Positions 1-12,252 of a stretch of DNA of 25,888 nt are shown piece by piece. Source of the DNA: CAVXAE01 sp044225565 (lineage in GTDB: Bacteria > Pseudomonadota > Gammaproteobacteria > Steroidobacterales > Steroidobacteraceae); assembly GCA_044225565.1 (NCBI GenBank), contig JBGAIL010000052.1:1-25888 (forward strand), given 5' to 3'. How positions within the stretch are numbered: position 1 is the first letter of the stretch; each line of letters starts with the position of its first letter. A program made the position numbers and the translations under genes. The notes below the pieces were generated by a model. The model was not told where the DNA came from and searched no databases. It saw only the letters and a program-made list of their open reading frames with translations.

Positions 1-1978
<1,978 letters not shown>

Positions 1979-1995
<17 letters not shown>

Positions 1996-3409
1996 TCGAC
2001 TGGATCAGCTCCGCTCCGGCTTTCTGCGCATCGCCGTAGAGCATGCGCGTGTTGTCGAGATAGAAGAGCGCATTCTCGATGCCCGAGAAGCCTGCACCCT
2101 TGCCGCGCTTGATGACGATGACGTTCTTCGCCTTGTCGGCGTTGAGGATCGGCATGCCATAGATGGGGCTGGACTTGTCCGTGCGCGCCACGGGATTCAC
2201 CACGTCGTTCGCGCCGATGATCAGCGCGACGTCGGCCGTCTCGAACTCGGCGTTCACCTCGTCGAGGTCGGCGATGAGGTCGTAAGGCACGCCCGCCTCG
2301 GCAAGCAGCACGTTCATGTGGCCCGGCATGCGGCCGGCCACCGGATGGATGGCGAACTTCACCGTGACGCCGCGATCCAGCAATTGCTGCGCGAGCTCCC
2401 AGATCTTGTGCTGGGCCTGCGCGACCGCCATGCCGTAGCCCGGCACGATGATCACCTTCTGCGCGAACGCCATCATGACGCCGACGTCGGAGGCTTCTAT
2501 GGGCTTCATGCTGCCCGTGACCGTGCCGCCCGCATCCGCGCCCGCCGAGCCGAAATCCGAGAACAGCACGTTGCCGAGCGAGCGGTTCATCGCCTTCGCC
2601 ATCAGCTGCGTGAGCAGCGTGCCGGCGGAACCGACCACCGTGCCCGCGATGATCATCGCCGCGTTGCCGAGCACGAAGCCTTCGAACGCGACCGCGAGAC
2701 CGGTGAGCGCGTTGTAGAGGGAGATGACCACGGGCATGTCCGCGCCACCGATGGGCAGCGTCATGGCGATACCGAGCACGAGCGCAAGCGCGAAGATGAG
2801 CGTGACGTGCAGCGGATCGCCGCCGTGGTGCAGGACGACAACGGCACCGGCGATGAGCGCGCCGAGCAGCAGCAACCCGTTCACGAACCTCTGGCCGCCG
2901 AAGCGAACGGTCTTGTTGAGCACGCCCTGCAGTTTCGCCCAAGCGATGCAGCTGCCGCTGAAGGATACTGCGCCAATGATTCCACCCAGCACGGCGAGCG
3001 CCAGCACCGTCGGGCTGTGTGCCGCCGCCAGCGAGTGATCCGCCTGCGCGGCGCGATAGAGCTCCACGGCCGCGATTGCCGCTGCGGCGCCACCGCCCAT
3101 GCCGTTGTAGAGCGCGATCATCTGCGGCATGTTCGTCATGGCGACGCGCTTGCCGGTCCACCACGTGAACACCGAGCCGACCACGATGGCGGCGATGATC
3201 AGCTCGTAGTTCGTCATTCCCGGATACAGGAAGGTGACGAGCGTGGCGACCACCATGCCGGCGCCGGCCCACACGATGCCGCTGCGCGCGGTCACCGGCG
3301 AGCTCATGCGCTTCAGGCCCATGATGAAGAGCGCGGCCGTGAAGAAGTAACTCACGTCGATGAGCAGCCGTGCCGAGAAGAGGCCCGGAGCCTGCAGTGC
3401 GGTGTCCAT
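1979..3409 (-). CDS. pntB: NAD(P) transhydrogenase subunit beta
   Basis: This 476-residue inner-membrane protein forms part of the proton channel (domain II) and the NADP(H)-binding domain III of the proton-translocating transhydrogenase, which uses the proton gradient to reduce NADP+ with NADH. About eight hydrophobic segments fill the first 270 residues. The C-terminal third has the NADP-site signature GYGMAVAQAQ, then PVAGRMPGHMNVLLAEAGV and IGANDVVNPVAR, all typical of PntB. The length is normal for the family. The ATG shares its A with the TGA of pntAB (TGATG), which indicates translational coupling. It is the last gene of the pntA-pntAB-pntB operon and its 3' end overlaps the convergent kinase gene by 17 bp, so there is no room for a separate terminator. 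Confidence 0.97.
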
Positions 3410-3749
3410 CAGTGCGCGCCTCCGGGCTTCCTGGCCGCGGAGGGCTTGAACATCTCCAGCATGCGCTCGGNNNNNNNNNNNNNNNNNNNNNNNNNNNCAT
3501 GCGCTCGGTCACCACGTATCCGCCCACTGCGTTGCCCGCCGCGAGCAGCACGCCGACGAAGCCGATGACCTTCTCGAGCGGCGTCACCGCCCCGCCGAGC
3601 GCCACCATGGCGCCGACGAGCACGATGCCGTGGACGAAGTTCGAGCCGGACATCAGCGGCGTGTGCAGGATGACCGGCACCTTGGCGATGATCTCGTAGC
3701 CGGTGAAGGCCGCGAGCATGAAGATGTAGAGCGCAACGATTCCGGTCAT
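3409..3749 (-). CDS. pntAB: NAD(P) transhydrogenase subunit alpha part 2 (interrupted by assembly gap)
   Basis: This is the small membrane subunit of three-subunit transhydrogenases, supplying the domain-II helices that are fused to PntA in E. coli. The first 84 residues are visible: three hydrophobic helices including NFVHGIVLVGAMVALGG and GYVVTERM. A run of 27 N (3471-3497) then breaks the frame. The 11 bases catgcgctcgg occur immediately on both sides of the Ns. Dropping the Ns and one copy joins codon 84 directly to LEMFKPSAARKPGGAH and a TGA that overlaps the pntB ATG, giving a 100-residue protein with the usual PntAB ending. I therefore infer an intact gene and a false gap. The start lies one base after the pntA stop. 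Confidence 0.88.
3460..3508. other. Assembly gap (27 N) flanked by an 11-bp duplicated end
   Basis: Bases 3471-3497 are N. The sequence catgcgctcgg ends exactly at the gap on the left (3460-3470) and begins exactly after it on the right (3498-3508). This is what two overlapping contig ends look like when a scaffolder inserts Ns without merging them. The excess would be 38 bp, which is not a multiple of three and so shifts the frame of pntAB. Confidence 0.9.
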
Positions 3750-3750
3750 G

Positions 3751-4875
3751 TCAGTTCTCCAGCGCCTTGCGCGTGGGCTCGTGCTTGATGGCGCCTTCGT
3801 GCGTGAGGCAGGACTGCGCGAACACTTCGTCGTTCCAGTCGATCTTCAGCTCGCCCTTCTCGATCGCGGGCTTGAGGAAGTTGAGCAGGTTGCGGGCGTA
3901 CATCTCGCTCGCGTTGTAGGCGAGCTGGCTCGGCAGGTTGAGCGGGCCGATGACCTGCACGCCGTCGTGATCCACCGTCTCGCCCGCACGGGTGAGCTCG
4001 CAGTTGCCGCCTTGCTCGGCGGCGATGTCCACTACCACGGAGCCGGGCCGCATGCGCTCCACCGCGCCGCGGGAGATGATCTTGGGCGCCGCACGGCCGG
4101 GCACGGAAGCCGTGGTCACGACGGCGTCCGCCGCGGCGATGCGGGCATCCAGCACCTCCTGTTGTTTGGCTTTCTCTTCGGCCGTGAGCTCGCGGGCATA
4201 GCCGCCCTGGCCATCGGCGCTCACGCCGGTGTCGATGAACTTCGCGCCCAGCGATTTCACCTGTTCCCGGGTTGCGCTACGCACGTCGTACGCTTCGACC
4301 ACTGCGCCAAGGCGGCGGGCCGTGGCTATGGCCTGCAAGCCCGCGACGCCGGCGCCGATGACCAGCACCTGAGCCGGCCGGATAGTCCCGGCCGCCGTGG
4401 TGAGCATGGGCAGGAACTTCTGCAGCGAGCTCGCGGCGATGAGCACTGCCTTGTAGCCCGCTAGCGAGGCCTGCGACGACAAGGCGTCCATCGATTGAGC
4501 GCGCGAGATGCGCGGCACCAGCTCCATGGAGAAGCTGGTGAGGCGGCGGTCCCGCAGGGCGCTCACTTCGGCCTTGCGCGAATACGGCTGCATGAAGCCG
4601 ATGACGATGGCGCCGGCCTTCAGCTGGCCGATCTGCTCCACCGAGAGGGGCTGGACGGTGAGCACGACATCCGATGCGGCGAGCACCGCTTGCGCGCTGT
4701 CGAGCCATTCCACTTTCTTATAGAGCGCATCGGGGAAGCGGGCACGTTCGCCGGCACCCCGTTCAAGGACTACGCGCGCGCCGCTCTGGGCGAATTTCTC
4801 GGCCACTTCGGGCACGAGCGCCACGCGGGCTTCATGAGGCGCCGTCTCTCGGAGCGCGCCGATTGTGATGGGCAT
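3751..4875 (-). CDS. pntA: NAD(P) transhydrogenase subunit alpha part 1
   Basis: This 374-residue soluble domain-I subunit binds NAD(H) and docks on the membrane subunits PntAB/PntB. Family marks are the N-terminal MPITIGALRE and HEARVALVP, the loop SRAQSMDALSSQASLAGY, the Rossmann nucleotide site VIGAGVAGLQAIATARRLGA followed by YDVR, and VPGRAAPKIIS. The reading frame extends 13 codons upstream of the chosen ATG. I prefer the ATG at 4875 because the conserved alanine-dehydrogenase-like fold begins there and a GAAAGG ribosome-binding site lies about six bases upstream. It is the first gene of the three-gene operon. The split of alpha into two polypeptides is the arrangement known from Rhodospirillum rubrum, unlike the two-gene pntAB of E. 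coli. Confidence 0.95.
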   Translation of the reverse strand: MPITIGALRETAPHEARVALVPEVAEKFAQSGARVVLERGAGERARFPDALYKKVEWLDSAQAVLAASDVVLTVQPLSVEQIGQLKAGAIVIGFMQPYSRKAEVSALRDRRLTSFSMELVPRISRAQSMDALSSQASLAGYKAVLIAASSLQKFLPMLTTAAGTIRPAQVLVIGAGVAGLQAIATARRLGAVVEAYDVRSATREQVKSLGAKFIDTGVSADGQGGYARELTAEEKAKQQEVLDARIAAADAVVTTASVPGRAAPKIISRGAVERMRPGSVVVDIAAEQGGNCELTRAGETVDHDGVQVIGPLNLPSQLAYNASEMYARNLLNFLKPAIEKGELKIDWNDEVFAQSCLTHEGAIKHEPTRKALEN

Positions 4876-4896
4876 GCGGACCTTTCGCTTGCAAAG

Positions 4897-4916
4897 GCGT
4901 GGCCCTGCGGCCACGC
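4897..4916. repeat. Perfect 8-bp inverted repeat upstream of pntA
   Basis: GCGTGGCC-ctgc-GGCCACGC forms a perfect stem with a four-base loop. It lies 22 bp upstream of the pntA start, in the 115-bp region between pntA and the divergent HNH gene, so it would sit in the 5' leader of pntA mRNA or serve as an operator. There is no T-tract on either side, so a simple intrinsic terminator is unlikely. Confidence 0.5.
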
Positions 4917-4954
4917 GAGACGGGAATCCTCATAGTAATGAAGGCGTTGCGGCG

Positions 4955-4984
4955 TTGAATTCTTGCACAAGACTGCCGTATCTT
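4955..4984 (+). promoter_or_regulatory. Candidate promoter of the HNH gene (possibly leaderless)
   Basis: TTGAAT (4955-4960) and TATCTT (4979-4984) are separated by 18 bp and each match the sigma-70 consensus at four of six positions. The expected transcription start falls at about 4990-4992, on or next to the ATG at 4991. No ribosome-binding site precedes that ATG, so the mRNA may be leaderless. This is pattern matching only. Confidence 0.3.
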
Positions 4985-4990
4985 ACAGCC

Positions 4991-5665
4991 ATGCTGGGTA
5001 TCGATCTGGAGCGGGCCGACCACGGCCATCAGGATGACCTGCGCATCGTGGCCACCCCGGCTGCGCGCGGGCTCTCCCAGCTCGTCCTGCGGACGGACAT
5101 CGGCGGCATGCCGCTGGAGTGGATCGATTACAAGGAGGCCGCGCGCCTCTATCACCAGGAGCAGGTGGCCTACACCTGCGGCTCGCTGCTGTATCAGCTG
5201 TTCGGCGGCACGAATGCCCTCACCGGCAGCCGCACCGTGCTGGACGTGAATTCCATCGTCGCCACCGTGGGGCATACCGGCAATCCGGGCAACACGCGGC
5301 ACGACTATGTCCCGCCGCTCAACAACCAGACGCTGTTCCGCCGCGATGCCTATCTCTGCATGTACTGCGGGGTGCGGTTCCCTTCGCGGGATCTTTCGCG
5401 GGACCACATCCGGCCGTTCAGCCAGGGCGGCACGGACATCTGGACCAACGTGGTCACGGCCTGCCGCCGCTGCAACAACCACAAGGCCTCGCGCACGCCC
5501 GAGCAGGCGAAGATGCAGCTGATCGCCGTGCCGTTCACGCCCACCTACGCGGAATACATCTTCCTCAAGGGCCGGCGCGTGCTCGCCGACCAGATGGAAT
5601 ACCTGGTGGCGCATTTCCCGCGCTCGAGCCCCCTGCACGACCGCATCCAGCGCTGGCTGTCGTAA
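4991..5665 (+). CDS. HNH endonuclease family protein
   Basis: The 224-residue protein has a zinc-stabilised HNH (beta-beta-alpha-metal) nuclease module at about 117-170: paired cysteines C123/C126 in CMYC, catalytic D138-H139 in RDHI, N153 in WTNVV, and a second cysteine pair C158/C161 in CRRC followed by N and H. The first 110 residues match no domain that I recognise. The frame is open upstream to 4865, but I chose the ATG at 4991: the extra part overlaps pntA's 5' end and reads as low-quality coding sequence. It stands 18 bp before the DHA2 transporter and may share a transcript with it. No restriction methylase, phage or inteligible mobile-element partner is adjacent, so it is probably a resident DNA-repair or processing nuclease; the substrate is unknown. 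Confidence 0.85.
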   Translation: MLGIDLERADHGHQDDLRIVATPAARGLSQLVLRTDIGGMPLEWIDYKEAARLYHQEQVAYTCGSLLYQLFGGTNALTGSRTVLDVNSIVATVGHTGNPGNTRHDYVPPLNNQTLFRRDAYLCMYCGVRFPSRDLSRDHIRPFSQGGTDIWTNVVTACRRCNNHKASRTPEQAKMQLIAVPFTPTYAEYIFLKGRRVLADQMEYLVAHFPRSSPLHDRIQRWLS

Positions 5666-5683
5666 GGGTTCTGCGGGCCCACC

Positions 5684-7129
5684 ATGAACTCCACCACGCT
5701 CCCCGCGGCTGCCGGGCATGCCGCGCGCAACCGGCTCGTCATCAATCTGCTGCTCGTATCGGCCTTCGTGGTCATCCTGAACGAAACGATCATGGGTGTC
5801 GCGATTCCGCGCCTCATGGCCAGCCTCGGCGTCACGGCTGCGGCGGCGCAGTGGCTTACCACCGCGTTCCTGCTCACCATGGCCGTCGTCATCCCGATGA
5901 CGGGTTTCCTGCTGCAGCGGCTGCACACGCGCACCGTATTCGTCATGGCGATGTGTCTGTTCTCGGCCGGCACGCTCGTGGCCGGGCTCGCGCCAGGGCT
6001 CGAGGTGCTCGTAGTGGCGCGCGTCATCCAGGCGTCCGGCACGGCGATCATGCTGCCGTTGCTCATGACCACCGTGATGACGCTCGTTCCGCCCGAGACG
6101 CGTGGGAGGACGATGGGCAACATCACTACCGTCATCTCGGTTGCGCCGGCTATCGGCCCCACGCTGTCGGGACTGATCCTGAATTACCTGCACTGGCGCT
6201 GGCTGTTCCTGCTGGTGCTGCCGATCGCACTCGCGTCGCTGTGGCTCGGGTGGCGGCGCATCGAGAACGTGACGACGCCGCGCGAGGCGCCGCTGGATGT
6301 TGCGTCCGTAGTGCTTTCCGCATTGGCGTTTGGCGGCGCCGTGTATGGCCTCAGTCTGCTCGGCATACCGCGCCAGCCCGGCAGTACGCCTGCGTGGATA
6401 CCGCTCGTGGCAGGTGGCATCGCGCTGGTAGTGTTCGTGCGAAGGCAGCTCGTGCTGCAGCGGACTGATTCCGCGTTGCTGGATCTGCGGACTTTCGGCT
6501 CACGCACCTTCACGATCTCGCTGACCTTGTTCGCGATTCTGATGCTCGTGCTGCTCGGCACGGTCATCGTGCTGCCCATCTACCTGCAGAACGTGCTCGG
6601 CATCAGCACACTGCAGACGGGATTGCTGCTGCTGCCTGGCGGCCTGCTCATGGGCCTGATGGGTCCGTGGGTGGGGCGGCAATACGACCGCTTCGGCCCC
6701 GCGAGGCTCGTACTTCCCGGCATCGTGATCGTCACGGTGGTGCTCTGGGCCATGACGCAGCTTGGAACACACAGCCGGGTCGAATTCATCCTGGCCGGGC
6801 ACCTCGTCATGAGTGTGGGGTTTGCCTTGCTGTTCACGCCGTTGTTCACGGTCACGCTGTCGTCCGTACGGCCGGAGCTTTACTCGCACGGCAGCGCGCT
6901 CCTGGGCTCGCTGCAGCAAGTGGCGGGTGCTGCCGGCGTGGCATTGTTCGTGGCGCTGATGTCGGCGCAGACGGCGCGTCTGGCCTCAAGCGGCGCAACG
7001 CCGGTTGAGGCGTTGGCAGGTGGTGCGCGTGCCGCGTTCTTCTGCGGCGCGTTGTTCTCGCTTCTCGCCGTCGCCTGCGCGTTCTTCGTGCGCAAGCCGC
7101 CGGCGCAGGCGATTCCTGCCGGGCATTGA
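5684..7129 (+). CDS. MFS transporter, DHA2 family (EmrB/QacA-like, 14 TM)
   Basis: The 481-residue protein is hydrophobic throughout, with about 14 predicted membrane helices, fitting proton-driven multidrug exporters of the DHA2 family. Helix 1 carries LNETIMGVAIPRLM, a variant of the DHA2 signature L-D-x-T-(I/V)-V-N-V-A-L-P in which the usual Asp is Asn. The antiporter motif C appears as APAIGPTLSGLIL, and the loop after it has WRWLF. It starts 18 bp after the HNH gene and ends before a likely intrinsic terminator. No EmrA-like membrane-fusion partner or regulator is adjacent, so it probably acts alone in the inner membrane. The substrate cannot be predicted. Confidence 0.9.
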   Translation: MNSTTLPAAAGHAARNRLVINLLLVSAFVVILNETIMGVAIPRLMASLGVTAAAAQWLTTAFLLTMAVVIPMTGFLLQRLHTRTVFVMAMCLFSAGTLVAGLAPGLEVLVVARVIQASGTAIMLPLLMTTVMTLVPPETRGRTMGNITTVISVAPAIGPTLSGLILNYLHWRWLFLLVLPIALASLWLGWRRIENVTTPREAPLDVASVVLSALAFGGAVYGLSLLGIPRQPGSTPAWIPLVAGGIALVVFVRRQLVLQRTDSALLDLRTFGSRTFTISLTLFAILMLVLLGTVIVLPIYLQNVLGISTLQTGLLLLPGGLLMGLMGPWVGRQYDRFGPARLVLPGIVIVTVVLWAMTQLGTHSRVEFILAGHLVMSVGFALLFTPLFTVTLSSVRPELYSHGSALLGSLQQVAGAAGVALFVALMSAQTARLASSGATPVEALAGGARAAFFCGALFSLLAVACAFFVRKPPAQAIPAGH

Positions 7130-7135
7130 AGGCTT

Positions 7136-7161
7136 ACCCCGCCGTCGCGTCGGGGTGTTTT
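7136..7161 (+). terminator. Likely intrinsic terminator after the MFS gene
   Basis: ACCCCG (7136-7141) pairs perfectly with CGGGGT (7151-7156) across a nine-base loop and is followed by G and four Ts. It begins six bases after the transporter stop codon and lies upstream of acs. Confidence 0.6.
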
Positions 7162-7214
7162 CGCGGCACTCCCTCGCGCTATGCTCCCGTACTCTCCAGC
7201 TCCGCAGAGGCCAC

Positions 7215-9461
<2,247 letters not shown>

Positions 9462-9556
9462 CGAACGATCGGCTCGTCAATAAAGCAGATGACGCGGTGC
9501 CGGTCGTTCATGGACGCTGAACGGCCCCGAGCCCGTCGGCACGAATCGCTCGGTCG

Positions 9557-9649
9557 TCAGATGAGCTGTGGGAGCCTGTCCGGGCGCTCCGTCGCAGCCG
9601 GCAGGCCGCGCAAGTGCCAGATGAGCACGTCCGTGTCGACGAGGATCAT
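9557..9649 (-). pseudogene. Remnant of a VapC-like PIN-domain toxin (N-terminal fragment)
   Basis: An ATG at 9649 begins MILVDTDVLIWHLRG, the characteristic start of VapC-type PIN ribonucleases, with the first catalytic Asp. It continues as LPAATERPDRLPQLI and then meets TGA (9557-9559) after 30 codons, whereas VapC proteins run about 130 residues. The same frame past the stop later reads NDRHRVICFIDEPIVRYF, which faintly recalls a VapC C-terminus (N-x-R/K-H-F), so an internal deletion is possible. The ATG overlaps the TGA of a preceding open frame (ATGA), the usual antitoxin-toxin junction, but I cannot recognise a VapB in it. I infer a decayed toxin-antitoxin locus. Confidence 0.5.
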
Positions 9650-9824
9650 GGCGCAATGCTCACCCGCCGCGGCGACGGGAGGCTCTCAGACACCGGACAT
9701 ACCCATCCACATCTGCGAGATCGTCGCCATCGCGCGGTCTCTATCATCGACGCGGTGCGCTCGCCCGTCTCCATGTCGCTCGACAGCGAGGCGACGATTC
9801 GCTGGGCGGTACGCGACGGCAGGC
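9650..9824. other. Non-coding or decayed DNA upstream of the vapC remnant
   Basis: Several frames are open here on both strands, but none gives a protein that I recognise. On the minus strand, a 42-codon frame beginning METGERTASMIETA ends at the ATGA shared with the vapC remnant, the place where a vapB antitoxin would be expected; its second half is low-complexity Arg-rich sequence. With 9462-9556 this makes a stretch of about 360 bp without an intact gene between acs and the CoA-transferase gene. Confidence 0.4.
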
Positions 9825-11780
9825 TCAGCCCTGCCGGATCGCGAGCAGGAGCAGCCGCCTCCACAGCCATTCTTTCGAGCTTTTCGGCGAATCGAGGCCC
9901 ATCCGGCGCAGCAGCGAAGTGGCTTCGGGAGCCTCGCTGCCCGGGTGCAGCGCAGCCAGCATGGTGCCGAGCTTGCTGCGCCAGTCCGACGTGCGCTGCT
10001 GCAGATACTTGAGTGCTCGCGCCAGCCGGATCTCCTCTTCAGTGAGGTCCGTGCCGAAGGGGTACTCGCTGAAGAACCCCCGGCCACGATGCGCGGCGAG
10101 CGCGCCTTCCAGCCTCTCCGGCGTGTTCTGCGTGAACGCCACGGGAATCTGGTAGTCCGCCGCGATCTTGCCCGCGGCTTTGGCCTTCGCGAGCAGGTCC
10201 TGCTGGAAGCGTGAGTCCGCGATGTTGAGCAGGGCCGCGATGCATTCCCCGTCGGTACGACCGCGCAGGTCGGCAACACCATATTCCGTGACGACGATAT
10301 CCCGCAGATGCCGCGGAATAGTGCAAGACCCATAGCTCCACACGATGTTGGAGGTGGTTCGCCCGCTCTTCGTCCGGGTGGCGCGCACGCAGATGATCGA
10401 GCGAGCTCCCGGCAACGCGTGCGCCATCGCGACGAAGTTGTATTGACCACCGACGCCGCTGACCACCCGCCCGTCGTCAAGTCCATCGGAAATGGCGGCG
10501 CCGAGCAGCGTCACCATCATCGTGGTATTCACGAAGCGCGCATCGCGACGTTGCAGAATCTTCAGCTCCTGGTCCGGTCCGTAGAGCTGATTCACGTAGC
10601 CCACGCCCCGCATGCTGAAGCACGCGAGGTCCGAAGGATGCAGATTGCGCAGCGCGCCATAGAACCCGCGCGGCCCGAGGAAGAATCCGGCGTGCAGCAC
10701 CTGTCCGCCCGGCATGCGCTCGCCGCGCAGCGCGGCCTTCTGGTCATCCAGGCTGTCGTATACCAGCCGTCGCAGGATTCCCGCGCGATACAGGTCCAGC
10801 AGCTGGTCGACGAACATCTCCGTCGATGCGAACAGGCCGGGCCCGAACGCTTCCCTTCCCCCTTCCGCGCTGACGAGATCGACAGTGCCGTTCAATGGTG
10901 ACGCCGCCGCGCTCCGTTCCGTTCCCAGCCGCTCCAGCGCTTCGCGATAGACCGTGTTCTGTTGATGCCTCAGCAGCAACGAGTAGACCAGCGCATCGCC
11001 CAGCTCGCCGATGCCGATCTGGAGCGTGCCGCCATCGCGGACGAGCGCGCTCGCGTGCAGGCCGATGGCATGGTCCACCGATCCGATCGGCAGGTTCGGC
11101 GGGCAGAAGAGGTCGTAGTCGTAGCGCGCGTCGTCCACCAGCCAGTCGAAGCGCCCGACCGGCACGATCGCCGTGCCCGGCATGAACGGCATCTGCGGGT
11201 GCACCTCGCCCACCATCACGATGTCGCGACCTTCGGCGCGTGCTGCATCGACGAGAGGCAGCAGGTCCGCGGTCACGTCGGGGTTCGATCCGAAGCTGAG
11301 CTCCGTTCGCCCGTCCTGCACGCGCTTCGCGACCAGTTGCGCGATCACGTTCACGCCGTGGGCCATGGTGAGCCTGGCCACGTCGGTGTAGTTGGCGCTG
11401 AGGTAGCTGCTTTGCGCCTGCGTCGAGCCGAGCAGGGCGCCGGGGTCCAGGAAGAACTCGATCACGCGCACGTTGGGTGGCAAGGCATCCACGTGCTGGG
11501 CGCGAACGTACTCGAGCTCGACGTAGTCGCCGAACACGCGCTCCGCGATGGGTTCCAGGAGGCGACGCTCGAGCTCGCTGCCAGCCACCGGCCGCCGCAG
11601 GGACAGCGCGGTCAGGATGGTGAGCTGGATCGAAGGGTCGCGCACCGCACGGCGGTAGAACTCGTTGGCGAGCGGGTTGGGCTTGCCTATCCCCAAGGGC
11701 AGTGCCAGCACCACCCGGTTTCCCACCCGGCGCAGCACGGCGTCCACGCATTCCCCTATGTCGTCCAGCACCGTCGTCAT
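9825..11780 (-). CDS. Acetyl-CoA hydrolase/CoA-transferase family protein
   Basis: The 651-residue protein belongs to the acetyl-CoA hydrolase/4-hydroxybutyrate CoA-transferase family. Visible marks are LQIGIGELGDAL (about 253-264), STEMFVDQLLDL with the likely catalytic Glu at about 321 (the Glu that forms the glutamyl-CoA thioester in this family), the oxyanion-side motif SGVGGQYNFV (441-450), and VVTEYGVADLRGRT (496-509). It is longer than the usual 430-500-residue CoA-transferases. Extra sequence lies before residue 250 and after 560, as in a group of proteobacterial proteins annotated as acetyl-CoA hydrolase. It could move CoA between acyl groups or hydrolyse acetyl-CoA. Facing acs nearby suggests acetate/acyl-CoA balancing, but the substrate is not shown. 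No clear ribosome-binding site precedes the ATG. Confidence 0.88.
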   Translation of the reverse strand: MTTVLDDIGECVDAVLRRVGNRVVLALPLGIGKPNPLANEFYRRAVRDPSIQLTILTALSLRRPVAGSELERRLLEPIAERVFGDYVELEYVRAQHVDALPPNVRVIEFFLDPGALLGSTQAQSSYLSANYTDVARLTMAHGVNVIAQLVAKRVQDGRTELSFGSNPDVTADLLPLVDAARAEGRDIVMVGEVHPQMPFMPGTAIVPVGRFDWLVDDARYDYDLFCPPNLPIGSVDHAIGLHASALVRDGGTLQIGIGELGDALVYSLLLRHQQNTVYREALERLGTERSAAASPLNGTVDLVSAEGGREAFGPGLFASTEMFVDQLLDLYRAGILRRLVYDSLDDQKAALRGERMPGGQVLHAGFFLGPRGFYGALRNLHPSDLACFSMRGVGYVNQLYGPDQELKILQRRDARFVNTTMMVTLLGAAISDGLDDGRVVSGVGGQYNFVAMAHALPGARSIICVRATRTKSGRTTSNIVWSYGSCTIPRHLRDIVVTEYGVADLRGRTDGECIAALLNIADSRFQQDLLAKAKAAGKIAADYQIPVAFTQNTPERLEGALAAHRGRGFFSEYPFGTDLTEEEIRLARALKYLQQRTSDWRSKLGTMLAALHPGSEAPEATSLLRRMGLDSPKSSKEWLWRRLLLLAIRQG

Positions 11781-11863
11781 GGGGGAAGAGTCTAGTCACT
11801 CGGCGGGCGGCACGGCACGGAACTTGCGGCGACGGGCGCCAGGACCACAGTGCAGAGACAGCC

Positions 11864-12223
11864 ATGGGTGAAGTGATTCACGCGGTCTTCGGCTCGGAGC
11901 GGGAGTGGGAACAGACCCACGACAAGACGGTGGACAGCCTGGTGCAGATCGGCGCGCTGTTCGGCGACGACGAGTCCCTGATGCGCGCCAAGGCGGACTG
12001 CGTCTACCAGTTGCTGCGGGAGATCGTCGAAGGCATTCCGTCGGTGCAGATCACCACGAAGCTGCCCGACGCCCTCACGGACGAGCAGATCAGAGCCCTG
12101 ACCGAAGCGATCCGCCATGCCGCGCTGCGCGGCATCGAGATCGCGATGACGCACTCCGTGCAGGTGCTGATGAGCTCGATCTACGACCTCTGCACCTCGA
12201 AGTTGAACCGGCGCGTTGACTGA
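11864..12223 (+). CDS. Conserved-looking hypothetical protein, 119 aa
   Basis: I do not recognise this family. The 119-residue product begins MGEVIHAVFGSEREWEQT and is predicted mostly helical, with no signal peptide, no membrane helix and only two cysteines. The middle (TTKLPDALTDEQIRALTEAIRHAALRGIEIAMTH) alternates charged and hydrophobic residues as in a soluble alpha-helical bundle. Codon usage with GC at third positions matches the neighbouring genes, which supports it as real. It is transcribed away from the CoA-transferase gene across 83 bp and converges on the YceI gene 29 bp downstream. No strong ribosome-binding site is visible before the ATG. Confidence 0.7.
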   Translation: MGEVIHAVFGSEREWEQTHDKTVDSLVQIGALFGDDESLMRAKADCVYQLLREIVEGIPSVQITTKLPDALTDEQIRALTEAIRHAALRGIEIAMTHSVQVLMSSIYDLCTSKLNRRVD

Positions 12224-12252
12224 ACGGTGGCGCGCCGCGGCAGGGCTGCGTG

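Noticed and set aside
3409..3749. pntAB as a true pseudogene
   Set aside because: The break coincides with Ns flanked by an 11-bp repeat, and collapsing the repeat gives a normal C-terminus and stop.
4991..5665. HNH gene as a homing endonuclease or part of a restriction system
   Set aside because: No intron, intein, methylase or repeat is adjacent, and the N-terminal part does not resemble group-I homing enzymes.
4832..6193. 453-codon minus-strand frame across the HNH and MFS genes
   Set aside because: No recognisable domain; it runs opposite genes with clear HNH and MFS motifs.
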